This document shows positions 33,067 through 43,900 of a DNA stretch of 64,000 nt, one piece after another. The notes under the pieces are model-generated. The model ran no database searches. It was not told the origin of the DNA and saw nothing but the letters and a program-made list of their open reading frames with translations. Numbering within the stretch: the first letter of the stretch is position 1; each line of letters begins with the position of its first letter. Source of the stretch: Neoceratodus forsteri (lineage: Eukaryota; Chordata; Ceratodontiformes; Ceratodontidae). Both the position numbers and the translations under genes were made by a program. The stretch spans positions 1,800,486,967-1,800,550,966 of the forward strand of contig CM057450.1 of the NCBI GenBank assembly GCA_016271365.2. The letters are read 5' to 3'.

Positions 33067-34645
33067 AGTGCTTAGAGGATGTGTAGAGAATAACCGAGAG
33101 GGTCAGTAGGGCAAGAGCCAGCCTATGGAGGTGAAGCAAGAAGAGGGAGCAGCGGGGAGGGTCTCAAGTAAGTGAACCCAGTGAGGTTCAAGCAGGGTTG
33201 ATACCAGGGTAGAGTGGGTGGAGCCAAAGCCTATTTAATAAAGGTAGGAGGTGGGGGTTTGGGGACGGGTGCAAATGTTTGGCAAAAGTCAATGCAAAGT
33301 AGTGGGCACCAAAGCCCAGAGACTGAAAATCCGACAGAGAAAAGGAAGGGCCAATCAGTGGCTGAGCGGAGAGTAGCAGATCAATTAGAGGAGGGTGGCA
33401 GCAGGTGGTGGCCTATCAGAGCCACGTAGTGCTACCCCAGAGCAGCTGGGACTCTTAACTGGCTTTGAAGGTGTCCTGGTCATTCAGAGGATGGAGGTAC
33501 AGGTGGCTGGCAGGATTAGCTGCGGCCACTCGCTGGGAGCCTGATCAGTGGCAGTGGATCTAATTTAAGATATCAAACGCAGGCTAAAATAGGACGTTTT
33601 AGCTAGGGTAGGGGGTACCAGGGCAACTTGAAGATTATTGGGGCTATGTTGAGGGTAGCAAGGGAAGAAACTCAGGTATGGAACTGTAGAGTAGATAGCA
33701 GAGCAGGCGCTAAACAAAGCTGATAGACAAGCAGATGGCGAAAATAGGAAGATGTATTTAAAGGGAGAACAGGACAAGTGTTGAGCCTAATAGCTGCACT
33801 CTGTATCTTTAAGTGGAGTTGCAATATTAGTGAGAGGGGAGGATAAAGATTGCCTAGGGGCAGTGCCGAGGTGGGGAGAGTATTTAATAAAGGCTGGAGG
33901 TGGGGGATGGGAGGGTGAGCGCAAAAATTAAAGCAGCAAGGAGACAGAAGAGAAAGTGAAAGAGAAATTGGATTATTTGCAGGGCAAAGCTTACAACTGT
34001 GACCCAAATGGAATCTGGTCTAAACAGAAAAAACTGTATCACTTTGTTTCTGATCCAGGGTAGAATACCACTGGACCTTAAAACAGAGAGCTGTGATACT
34101 TTAAAATATACAAACCTGCAGCCTAAAAGAACTTGCACTTCAAACTACCCTTGGCATGCAGAATTGCTGTAAACAGGCTTAAGTACACATTTAAATTAGG
34201 ATTCACAGGACAATTTGGAGAGACTTAACCAGTGCCACAATCCATATGTAACATTAGCTTAAAGTCCAGAAGGGACAGCAGTAGCAAAGAATTAAAGAAC
34301 TGCAGCAGCACATCTGCAGGCAGAGCCTGGCTAGTCAAGTTTCAGCAGTGTACCTTCGGTCTGGTGATCGGCGGACAGAAGGGGCCAACACCGGCTGCTT
34401 GCAGCAGCAGAGGCACCCGTGTCAAGGGTGAAGTTTTGGTCTGGTGATCGGCGGGGAGTACAGTGAGGAAGGCAGCTGGTGGACAGAAGGGGCCCACCCG
34501 GCCGCTTGTGGCAGCCGAGGCACCCGTGACAAGGGTGAAGCTTCATTCTGGTGATCGGCGGGTAGTACAGCAAGGAAGGCAGCTGGCGGACAGAATGGGC
34601 CCGCCTGGCTGCTTGCGGCAGCAGAGGCACCCGTGTCAAGGGTGA
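33067..34645 (-). other. LINE E 5' region with internal tandem repeats
   Basis: No gene is seen here. A segment beginning TATTTAATAAAGG at 33232 recurs at 33881 (period about 649), with about 50 matching bases, suggesting two promoter-like monomers. A second tandem array of about 108 bp lies at 34356-34645. The 5' boundary of LINE E is not defined and may lie anywhere from about 33200 to 34640. The array could belong to a separate element. Confidence 0.4.
34356..34645. repeat. GC-rich tandem repeat, about 108-bp period, 2.7 copies
   Basis: Three units begin with TCTGGTGATCGGCGG at about 34358, 34440 and 34548, and end with GAGGCACCCGTG-CAAGGGTGAAG. The first unit lacks about 25 bases (AGTACAG...GGCAGCTGG) present in the other two. 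The second and third units are about 90% alike by eye. Long minus-strand open frames across it (34660-34331, 34676-34422) reflect the lack of stops in GC-rich repeat sequence and show no protein features. Confidence 0.75.
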
Positions 34646-35200
34646 AGCTAGGTGAATCAAAATTTAATGTTGCCACACAGTCAACAAGCCCAGCGCTTCA
34701 GCCCACATTCAGGACCTTCATCAGGGGTTGTGTCCTAGTTACATCATGGACTACCATTTATGTGAGTGTGCTTAAAGTGGTACGTATACATTACGCTTAT
34801 CAAAGCAAACATCTTTACTTAACAGAGTGAAATTTAGTTTAATAATTAAAAAAAACTTTACTTTCAGTACAAAAAGTACTTTTCTGGAAATTTTGAGTAC
34901 AGATATAAAGAATACAGTACATAGTATATAAAAAAGAAGGTCAAGAGGTCAAGGAATAAAGTAATAAGATAGAAATGAGAGTGAAAGCAAAGGAGCAGGA
35001 GAAGGTACTGTAGGAAGGATGGATTAGTGGGTCTTGAATGGAGGGGAGAGAGTGGAGATGGGAAGGAACAAGGTAATACAAACTCAGCAGAAAAATAAAA
35101 AATGAGAGAAGAGAAAATATACTCTAATTCCAGGCTATAACTTATGTACCAATTCATTTTCTACCGTACAAATATATCTTAAAGGTCAAGAGTTCACAGT
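34646..35200 (-). mobile_element. PLE terminal region (second PLE) with hammerhead-like motif
   Basis: On the minus strand, CCCCTGATGAAGGTCCTGAA (about 34720 downward) is followed by GGGCTGAAGC. This is the CTGATGA...GAA core arrangement of a hammerhead ribozyme, with a partly paired stem II, in the sequence context I associate with amphibian/fish PLE terminal repeats. The third A of GAAA is G here, so the core is degraded. Upstream on that strand (to about 35160) is AT-rich sequence without a recognisable PLE protein. The family call is based on this short motif. Confidence 0.4.
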
Positions 35201-35209
35201 AGATATAAA

Positions 35210-35902
35210 ATGTCAAAATGTTTTATGTCTTATAAGTTAAAATCGGGGTCTGTCAGGTTGGTACCGCTGCCTTCCTCTGATCTGTCGGTGGTTCCCATTT
35301 GTTCGGTCCATGCTGTTCCCACTGCGTTCGCAGGGCATCTGGCCATGGTTGATGTCCATCTGCCCCTCACCATAACTGGTGGGGTGGAGGTCCCTCCCTT
35401 TGCTCCCTCCGGGCCTTCCTCGACCTTGAGGATGGCCTGCTCTTCCCCTGTTTTTCCTCGGTTTGCATCAGAGGAAGAGAGACTTGGCGGACCCCTTCTA
35501 AGGTTAAGGGCTCTTGCTGTCCTGGAAGGTGACATCAACATGGATCAAGACCCTGAGTCTCCTCAGTCCTCATCTGCTGCATCTTCCATACAGGTTGAGT
35601 CAGCCCCTGACATGTTAGGTCTGCTAGACCCCAACAGCCCTCCGATAAAGACCCTGAGAAATTGGAAGTCATGGGGATGGGAGTTTCTGCACTTCTTGAT
35701 TACATGGGTCACGTACTCGAGGCTTCTCAAGCCTTGGTTTGGACCCTTCCTGCTGGTTCTCCTCAGGAAGATCACAGGTAAAAGATGTGTACTGCAGCGG
35801 CAGTATGCCACAACCTACTTAAGGCCACATATGATGCCATCGATACATCGGCTCAGGCTTCCTCTGCGAGTGTTCATCTCAGATGCCATGCAGAATGGCT
35901 GA
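35210..35902 (+). pseudogene. DIRS ORF1 (gag-like) remnant
   Basis: The open frame of 230 codons is only partly in the ancestral frame. The first half is Pro/Ser-rich. From about 35637, the conserved gag sequence is in another frame (SDKDPEKLEVMG, DYMGHVLEASQ, CHNLLKATYDAIDTS), ending in HAEWLRVSGF near 35915. This indicates at least one frameshift around 35600. Confidence 0.65.
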
Positions 35903-36409
35903 GAGTCTCAGGTTTTTTAACGGATGTACGATGATCTCTCCTTAACACACTGCTTCAGGATAATAGGCTCTTTAGGCCACAGTCCCAAGACATTTTGAAT
36001 GTCTTGAATGACTCCAGTCGTACCCTTTGGTAAGTCCGTCCTTATATTGGACACAAGTGACACCCAACAGGAGTCCTTTACAGAGGCCTCCCTCATAGGT
36101 CTAGACCTAATATTTAGTGGTGGCCAGCTTCTAAGCATAAGGTTCTGTTAACCCTGTCCAGTCCTAGAAATGCTCCAAACACATTCTGTTATGTCCCTGC
36201 TGCCCCCCAGCATGGTCAGCCTTCAGACTGATGGCCTTTCTCCGGTCATGGAACCGGAGACCCTTAAAACTCATGACCGGTTTTCCCTGCCCCTCCCTGG
36301 GTGGGAGAGGATTACTTTTGATCAATGGATACTCCACTCTCTCTCTAACCCCCAGTTCGAGCATTGGTCTTAAAAGACGAAACCCATGCTTTGCTCAGAA
36401 CACATGCCA

Positions 36410-37390
36410 TTGAACCAATTCCCCCTCCACAGAAGCGTTTGGGATTTTATTCCCATTTCTTCCTGTTTCCCCAATGGATGGGGGACTTACACCCAATTTC
36501 AGATTTCGGGGGTCTTGACCTCTATATGAGATACCAAAAGTTCAGGACAGGGTCACTTCTGACACTTCTTCCCTTACTGAACACAGGATATTGGCTCTGC
36601 TAAACCCTTGATATGTTGGATGCGTGCCTCCATATCTAGATGCACTCTGCTCACAGACTGTTTCTTCATTTTTTGTTCCATGGTCATCATTACCCATTTG
36701 GAGCCCTCCCATTTGGCCTTTCCTCAGCCCTGAGAGTGTTCATGAAATGCCTAGTGGTGGTCACAGTGGCCCTCCGCAGGGCAGGCCTCTATGTCTTCCC
36801 TTACCTGGATGACTGGCTCCTGGCAGCGTCTTCTCACCAAAGGCCACTGTTCATGCTTTCTTGAACCCTTCAGTTGTTCAATTGGGTGGGGATAGCTGTA
36901 AACTATCCCAAATCTAATACGGACCCCACACAATGCCACTTCTACATCGGTGTCATATTGGACACCTCATGGGGGATAGCGTTTCTGCCCAAGGCGCCCT
37001 GATTGCTTTGGTGTGCAGACTAGAGTCTAGCAGAATTGTCTCCGCTTGAGACTACGTGCACCTCGTAGGGCATTTGGCGGCCACAATTCCAACTATCCCA
37101 CTTGCCAGGCTGAATATTTGGGTCCTTCAGTGGTCCTCAGAGTCCAATGGAACCAGTGGGAAGATGATTTTGATGCCCCGGTCCTGATGTCTTCCCTGGC
37201 TCTTCGAGCACTACAATGGTGGAAGTCCATGGACAACTTAATGCGAGGCATGCCATTTTGTTCCCCTGTCATATGTCTCATTTGACTACAGACGCCTCCT
37301 TGACAGGGTGGGGAGTTAATCTCCTACACCTCCAAACCTAAGGATCCTGGATGCCGCTAGAGACCCGTCTCCGGGAATGGCTGGAAAAGC
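36410..37390 (+). pseudogene. DIRS RT-RNase H remnant
   Basis: The RT fingers contain PISDFGGLDLYM (near 36498-36535), the counterpart of P-ILDLR-LN. The palm has LPFGLSSALRVFMKCL and FPYLDDWLLAAS in frame 36640-36864; the YLDD box is intact. CHFYIGVILDTS follows (about 36940-36965). The RNase H start TTDASLTGWGV is near 37285. Stops occur at 36865, 36961 and elsewhere. This is the region that assigns the element to the DIRS order. Confidence 0.8.
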
Positions 37391-37569
37391 CAGCGCCTGC
37401 TTGTGTGGGTGGTGGGGCAGTGTATGCCTCCCAGGGAAACACAGCCACAAAATTTCTGGTCCCCTGGCCATAACACCCCACCCTGTCACTGCTCCTGCTG
37501 CCACCAGTGTCTGATAGCGAGGGTCCTGCTCCCATGGCCCTGCCCAGGGGGGTAAGCCAGGGCTCACTT

Positions 37570-37927
37570 TCACTGAACATCCATCCATTGCTGCATCTCT
37601 TCTCTTCTGTTCTTTGCTGCTCGCATCACAGCATCTCTTCTTTTCTCTGCTTCTCGAGTTGCTGCATTTCTTCTTTTCTCTGTGCCTCTAAATGTTGCAT
37701 CTTTTTCTTTCTGCTGCATCTCCTCTCTTCTCTGTTTCTCCATCTCTGCTTATTGTATAGCCCACCATTTGAAAAAGGCAGTCAGGCTTTCCTATTCTGT
37801 CACTGCCTGTTCTTCTTTTTTCCATCACTGGTGCTGGCTGTACAGTCTCTGCTTGAAATTCTGTCTCTACTAGTTTGGCTGCCATTCTTCTGGTAATCAC
37901 TCCTGTACTTGCTGCTGCAGAATCCAT
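37570..37927 (-). pseudogene. Gypsy copy 2 gag N-terminus with expanded coiled-coil repeats
   Basis: It starts at Met 37927 (MDSAAASTGVITRRMAAKL) and aligns with the gag start of the complete copy at 53856 (MNSAAASPGVVTRRMAVKL). The following sequence is a degenerate tandem repeat (TGCATCTCTTCTTTTCTCTG-like on the plus strand, 37590-37745). It encodes Glu/Arg-rich helical repeats and is longer than in the complete copy. It ends abruptly near 37570. Confidence 0.7.
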
Positions 37928-38028
37928 ACCTTAATTCTATGCTTCCCTGGTACCAGGTCTAGTACTCACACACAAAACTCCTGGCTTAGAGTATGCATGG
38001 CGTAAATCCCACATAGGCTGACACCATA

Positions 38029-38773
38029 TGTCATCGAGGCACAGGTCAGGAAGCATAGGAAAATCAGGAGCAGTTTCAAAATTTGCAAATAGTGTTTTAT
38101 TTTTCTCTAACAGCAAAATAAAACATGAAAATTATTCAGTATAACCATTTACAAAGGCAGTACAAATAGAGAGAAAACAGTCCTTCATCTGAGTGTTTCT
38201 TCTTAATTTCAGATCTGTCTCTCACTCTCCTTGTCTCTCTAGCAAAAGCAATGTTTCTCTTTTTATAAGTTTTTTCCTGGGAACCTCGTTAAGAGATGTT
38301 CTGCTTCTCACAGAATGTTCTTGTCAGTTTCCTTGCAGGTGCAACAAACATAACATAGCGACCCAGAACTATTCTCTTGTTCATAGCTCTGCAGAGAGTC
38401 TACAAACTGCATCTCAGGTTAACTCTTAAGTTCCAGATAGCTTTTTGCAATCATTTCAACAGTATACCTATATACAGTTTTAAACAAATGGATCCCAGTA
38501 TCAGTGGCATTTCCACATAAAGATTTACATATATTTTTTATACCCACAGATATGCAAGGGGGAAGAAAAGACAGAAATAGCAAGGGAAGGCAGCGAGATA
38601 GCGAGAGGCGGAGAATGGCGAAACCGTCAGAGTGATCAGTTCCTAGGTCTCACAAGAAAATTTGGTTATGTAACCAAACAGAGAAGAGACAGAAAAGGAG
38701 AGGATAGAGCAGACCCTTGCATTTAAACTCTTTCTGCATAACAGATGGGGCAAGGCTTATTTAACCCTTGTCA
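38029..38773 (-). repeat. LTR of gypsy copy 2 (745 bp)
   Basis: It begins TGACA (38773) and ends ...GACA (38029) on the minus strand. Its sequence parallels the LTRs at 48745-49451 and 53957-54665, including the shared GAGGCACAGGTCAGGAAGCATAG near its inner end. No matching target duplication is expected, because the other end of the element is lost. Confidence 0.8.
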
Positions 38774-39009
38774 CAATCAGGATAATTGACAATATGCACT
38801 ATTTATATGCTATTACAAAAAGCATACAATTCACTTGAGAGAATACAGATAACTCATAGTCAGGGAAGTAGTATAGCTTCTAGAAAAATAATACCAGTTA
38901 CTTTGTTATAAGCCAAAAAGTGATGGGCTTAAAATGCATCTCTGAACAGAGGAAAATTAATAAATAAATGCAGACAGTATAAAAGCTGCCTATTACTGTA
39001 ATGTGATCC
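38774..39009. other. Unassigned AT-rich stretch
   Basis: About 235 bp lies between gypsy copy 2 and the recognisable part of L1-C. It could be the L1-C 3' UTR. No coding or repeat signal is visible. Confidence 0.3.
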
Positions 39010-40796
39010 ACGTAGAAAGGTCCAGGCTGCACCCCCCCCCCCCAATCTCCCAATCCAAATCATTTTATAATCATCCCATCACAGAACAAAAGAATCATTC
39101 ATTTCTGAAATACGGAAGACCCAGGTCCTTCACCTTAGTCCAAATTACTTCTCCCGACCACAGCATTTGGCTATAAGCCTTTCTAAATAATACATATCTA
39201 ACATGATTGCATGCTAAAAGGTAAGCATTGGGGAACAGAACAGATACCACCTACGGGTAATAGACTTCTTGGTTGCCAATAAATATGTATAAAGCATGGC
39301 CTGTGGACCGAGCCAAAGATCCAGTGGTGGAATCGACATAAGAATCAATTCAGGGATAAGAACTGCCTCCTCTCCTACCAGCTGAGCTTGGCTATCTGTT
39401 ATCTGAGTCCAGAAGATGGAAAGTACCAGACAGGACACAAAAATATGAGTATACCTGGCCTTAGGTTCCCCACAGCCCCTCCAGAAAAAAACGAAGTGTG
39501 ATGGGAGATATTTAACTAACCGAGCTGGTGTTTTAAAAAATTGAGAACGACACTTCCAGGCAAATCCTTTCCAATAGGGAGCCAAAGAAACTTTCATGGA
39601 GGGAAGAGTATATTTAAGCCAGGTCCTATATTCAGTGTCAGTTACCAGTTCTATGTTCTAGGCCTGGAGTATCGAAAGGGATGAATCATTAACATATGCA
39701 CCGAAGGCTTTATAGACTTGTCCTATCAAGTGTTGCCTAATTATGCCCCCTAGGGAGTCCAGTATTATTTTCAGTAGCAGTGGTTGGGGATTAGGGAGTC
39801 TGTTTCTCTCAGAGCCTTTATGTAATAAGAAGGTTCGTACCTGCAGATAACGAAAGTGTTCACGATTTGTCAATGGGCAATTAGTTTGCAACTGAGAGAA
39901 AGAAAGTACACCTTGTGTATCCAAAAATTGAAAGATATAGGACAAGCCCATCTGATGCCATCTTCAAAAAGTGTGATCTGTGCAAGCCAGTAAAAAAATC
40001 TGATTTTGCTGATAGTAAACAGACAAAATAAAACACTGGAGATAATTGAGGGAGAGCCCCAATCTGAAATCATTACCAGAGTATACTTGCAGTGCCAAGA
40101 CCAAAATGAGTTAAATAAGGGAGATTGGACAACGGTGCAAACATAATCCATCCCACATCAGATAGGTCATTTAGCACAAAATCTATATGTTTCCATGGGG
40201 AGTGGTAATTAGGATTGATCCACAGTGCCACTGTTCTTACAGTAGCTGCGTGGGACTAGTTAAGTGAATTGGGAAGATTTAAGCCTCCTTTAATCACTGG
40301 TAATTGTAGATTGGATCACCTGAGACATGGATGATGGCCTGCCCAGACAAAACGTGACAATACCTTGTTCCATGATGTAAAGTAAAAGAAGGAGGGTATT
40401 ATAGGAAGCATCTGGAACAGGTAAAGTAACTGTGGGAGAATATTCATGCAGATAGCTTCAATATGGGAATAAAGGTGCAAACAAAGAGATGCCCACTGAC
40501 TCTGGTCCCGTTCAAGAAGCTGCGTCACCGGTTCATAATTCACCAATTCCAGATGTTGCAAGTCTTTGGGAAGTTTAACATTTAAGCAGTTAATTTTTGT
40601 GCAATTCCTGCACAAGAGGAGCATCATCTTTAATGCCTGTGAGGGTTCAAAGTTAAGAGGTTGCACCTCGGTCTTTGAGGCATTAATAACATATACTTAC
40701 ATAGGTCTGCAAATTTCTGAAGGAGTCACCACACCTCCAGCACTGAGCCTTTGAATGTCAGCCGCGTATGAAGTCATTTCAAAGGACTGACCCCCT
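39010..40796 (-). pseudogene. L1-C ORF2 C-terminal piece and 3' UTR
   Basis: At its upstream edge it carries FEMTSYAADI, a decayed version of the FEMTAYADDI catalytic box, directly abutting the CR1 insertion at 40797. 40666-40316 continues the thumb region (NCLNVKLPKDL, FFYFTSWNKVLSRFVWAG). 39597-39214 carries the C-terminal block (CGEPKARYTHIFVSC). A C run lies at 39032-39045. The 3' end is not sharp. Confidence 0.7.
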
Positions 40797-40909
40797 AACA
40801 GAAATATAGAAGTTGACAGCAGATAACCACCACAAGGCCCATCCAGTCTGCCCATTTCTTTTTCTACCTTATGAATGTGCCATTGACCTTTGCTCTGTCA
40901 ATGGCCTAT

Positions 40910-43900
40910 CTATTCATACTCCTCTGTATTGCTCCCGTATGCCTGTCCCATGCCTGTTTGAAGCCCTGCACTGTTCATATCCACCACTTCCTGAGGTAGG
41001 TCGTTACATGCATCCACTACCCTTTCTGTGAAAAAGAACTTCCTCACATTACCCTTTAATTGGCCTCCCTCTAATCTCATGCTGTGTCCTCTTGTCCTGC
41101 TATTTTTCTTATATTGAAACATGTTAGACACTCTCGCCTTGTTAATGCCCTTAAGGTGTTTGAATGTTCCGATCATATCACCTCTCTCTCTCTCCTTTGC
41201 TCTAGGGTATACATATTGAGCTCCATTAATCTGCCCTCATACAGAATGTTTTCTGATGCAGTCCCTGCACCATTTTGGTTGCTTTTCTCTGGACTGCCTC
41301 AATTTGGTTAATGTCCTAAAAGGTGTGGCCTCCAGTACTGCATGCAATACTCCAGATGGGGTCTAACCAGTGTCTGGTAAAGAGGGATTATTACCTCCCA
41401 CTTCTGACTTGTGATACCCCTACTAATACACCCCAGCATCCCCCTAGCCTTACCTACTGCTTTAGTGGTCTGCTCGGATGATTTCAGGTCATCGGTGATG
41501 ATGACGATGCCCAAGTCTCTTTCTTCCCTTGTGACTGTCAGCAACTCCCCTCCCAGCCTATAGGTGGCTTCAGGGTTTCTCTTCCATACATACTAACATA
41601 CTAAAATGCCAGCAGAATAGGCCTAACGGTCTTTCGTGTCTGCTCGTTTGGTCAGCCCCCACCCTGGGTGCTGACCTTACTGCCCCCCTTGCCTTCTCTG
41701 GCTTCTCCCTTCCCAGTTCCGGATATTCTTGCTGCATTGGATTATGCTTCCAGAACCCTTCCCCTGTACCTGTCCCACCCCTCTTAAGCCCTCCACTGTC
41801 TCTGCCTCCACCAGCCCCTAGGCAGCGCATTCCATGGCTCCACCACCCTCTCAGTGAAGTAGCACCTCCTCCTTTCTCCCTGAATCTTCCCCTCCAGCTT
41901 CCACCCATGCCCTCTAGTGGCCCTCCTCCTTCCTTGAAGCACCCTGACTGTTCCTCCCCTATTTACCCTCTTCATGTACTTGAAGACCTCTATCATGTCC
42001 CCCCGGTCCCTTCTCTCTTCCAATGTGTACATATTTAGCTCTTCGAGCCTCTCCTCATAGGTCCTGTCCCCCAAGCCCCTAATCATTTTGGTTGCCCTCC
42101 TCTGGACCCTCTCCAGGAGGTTAATGTTCTTCTTTAAGTGTGGCCTCCAAAACTGCATGCAGTACTCAAGGTGCGGCCTCACCAAGCAGTTATACAGAGG
42201 GAGTATCACTTCCCTCCTTCTGGAGGTGATCCCCCTAGCGATGCATCCCAGCATCCTGTTGGCCTTGGCTGCTGCCCTCCTACAAGTCCCAGAGTTGTTC
42301 ATCTTGACATCCACCACCACCCCCAGGTCCCTCTCAGCCATCGAGACTTGTAGCATTCCCCAGGGTGTACACTTGGCCGGGTTTCTAGCCCCAGGTGGAG
42401 TACCTTGCATTTCCTGCATTGAACCTCAGCTTCCACTTTCTAGACCATCTTTCCAGAGCTTCTAGGTCCCCTTGTAGGGCCACCCTCCCCATCCACCACT
42501 GCCCCCAGTTTCGAGTCATCCGAAAAGAGACTCATCTCACTCCTGATTCCTGTCCTTATGTCAGAGACGTAGGCATTGAACAGAAGGGGCCCAAGGACTG
42601 ATCCCTGTGGGACCCCACTAATGACCCTCCTTTCGGGATGAGACTATCCTGCCAACTACGACCCTCTGGGTCCGGTCCTGGAGTCAATTGCCTATCCATC
42701 TAATCATCTGGTTCCCCACCCCCATTTCTCCCAGCTTATCCAACAGGCCCACTTGAGGAACAGAGTCAATCCCCTATGTGAATGATCTTGCACTTCTTTG
42801 CATTAAACCCCAGTTGCCAGTTTATCCAAATCTCTTCTCCTTCTGCCCACACCATCTGGATCATCTACTCTGTTGCAGGTCTTGGTGTCATCTGCCAAAC
42901 AGACAAATCTTACCCTCCAGTCCATCTGCAATGTCACTGATGAAGATGTTGAAGAGGACTGGCCCCAGGACTGATCCCTGAGGTACCCCACTTGTGACTT
43001 GCATCTCTTCTGGCTGCATACCGTTTACCACCAATCTGTTTTCTGCCTGTCAACCAGTTTGCTACCCAGTTGACCAACTTCTGACCCACCCCAAGCCTAC
43101 CTAGCTTACTAATCAATCTTCTGTGTGGAACAGTATCAAAAGCTTTGCTGAAGTCAAGGTAGGTGACATCAGCTGCTCCCCCCTTGGTCCACCACTCTGG
43201 TTACCCAGACAAAGAAATCTATGAGATTAGTTTGACAAGACCTTCCTTTTGTAAACCCATGCTGTGTTGGATCCTGTGCTCCTATGGATTCCAGGTGTTG
43301 CACTATCCTTTCCTTAAGGAGTGCCTCCATAATCTTTCCCACTACTGAGGTAAGACTGACTGGTCTGTAGTTCCCTTCCTCCTCCCTGCTGCTACTCTTG
43401 TGGAAGCGAGACCACATGGGCCCTTCTTCAGTCTTCTGGGACCTCTCCTGTGCTCAGAGACTCACTAATCAGTTCTGATAATGGCTCTGCTAGTTCCACC
43501 CTTAGCTCCTTTAATACCTTGGGATGTGTGCCATCAGGTCCCATTGCCTTGTCCACCCTGAGCTTCTCGAGCTCTTGTAGGACCCTTTCTTTTGTGAAGG
43601 GACTAGTGCACACCTCCTTCCCCCCTGTGTCCATGGTGCTGAGTTGTGGGCCCTGCCCTACCTTCTCTTCAGTAAATACTGAGCAGAAGTATCTATTTAG
43701 GATAGGTGCTTTTACTGGTCCTCCTCCTCGCATGCCCCCTTATCCCCTTTGATCTTGGCAATACCCACTCTGGACTTTCTCCTTTCACTAATGTATCTAT
43801 AGAAAGTCTTGTCACCTTCTTTTACTGTTTGTGCTAGTGTTTCCTCACTTTGGGCCTTTGCCTGCCTTACTGCCTTCCCTGCTTCCCTTAGGGAAGTTTG

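Larger units (their letters stand above)
15690..34645 (-). mobile_element. L2/Rex1-like LINE (LINE E), split by nested L1-B and L1-A
   Basis: This CR1-group LINE starts in the region 33067-34645 (5' sequence), codes from 33066 down to about 29837, and continues into a long 3' UTR. That UTR is cut at 29649 by L1-B and resumes at 17023. The 3' end at about 15695-15730 is AATAAAGATTTTGATTGATTGATTGAT on the minus strand, the kind of short-repeat tail typical of L2/Rex1-type LINEs. Removing L1-B leaves an element of roughly 5-6 kb. The L2 versus Rex1/Babar call is uncertain without a phylogeny. The frame has many stops and shifts. Confidence 0.7.
35200..37400 (+). mobile_element. DIRS-like retrotransposon fragment (gag end, RT, RNase H)
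   Basis: Coding pieces in order on the plus strand: the gag C-terminal half (about 35560-35930, with SDKDPEKLE and TYDAIDTSAQASSA in shifted frames), the RT (about 36410-37000) and the start of RNase H (about 37270-37390, LTTDASLTGWG). The DIRS RT signature is clear: HYPFGALPFGLSSALRVF and YVFPYLDDWLL. The methyltransferase-like and tyrosine recombinase regions are missing, and the element ends near 37400. Stops and frameshifts are frequent. It overlaps the gag region seen at 1-780, so the two are separate copies. Confidence 0.8.
37570..38773 (-). mobile_element. Gmr1-like gypsy copy 2: one LTR plus gag start, truncated
   Basis: On the minus strand this is a 5' LTR (38773-38029), a 2-base spacer, a TGG-starting primer-binding site (38026 downward, TGGTGTCAGCC) and the start of gag. 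It closely matches the complete element at 48745-54665. Similarity ends at about 37570, next to the DIRS fragment, so pol and the 3' LTR are missing. Confidence 0.8.

Noticed and set aside
34331..34676. Two long overlapping minus-strand open frames (109 and 84 codons)
   Set aside because: They cover the GC-rich 108-bp tandem repeat, are Pro/Ser/Leu-rich without domain features, and shift frame between repeat units.
35210..35902. A 230-codon open frame as an intact gene
   Set aside because: The conserved DIRS gag motifs from 35637 onward are in a different frame, so the long open frame is partly accidental.
37390..37569. Minus-strand frame continuing the truncated gypsy gag into the DIRS fragment
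   Set aside because: The residues after about 37570 do not match gag of the complete copy, and the openness is probably chance.
39010..40796. A separate L1 copy independent of the pieces at 47-63 kb
   Set aside because: Its first residues continue the RT exactly where the piece ending at 47506 stops, so one interrupted element is simpler.
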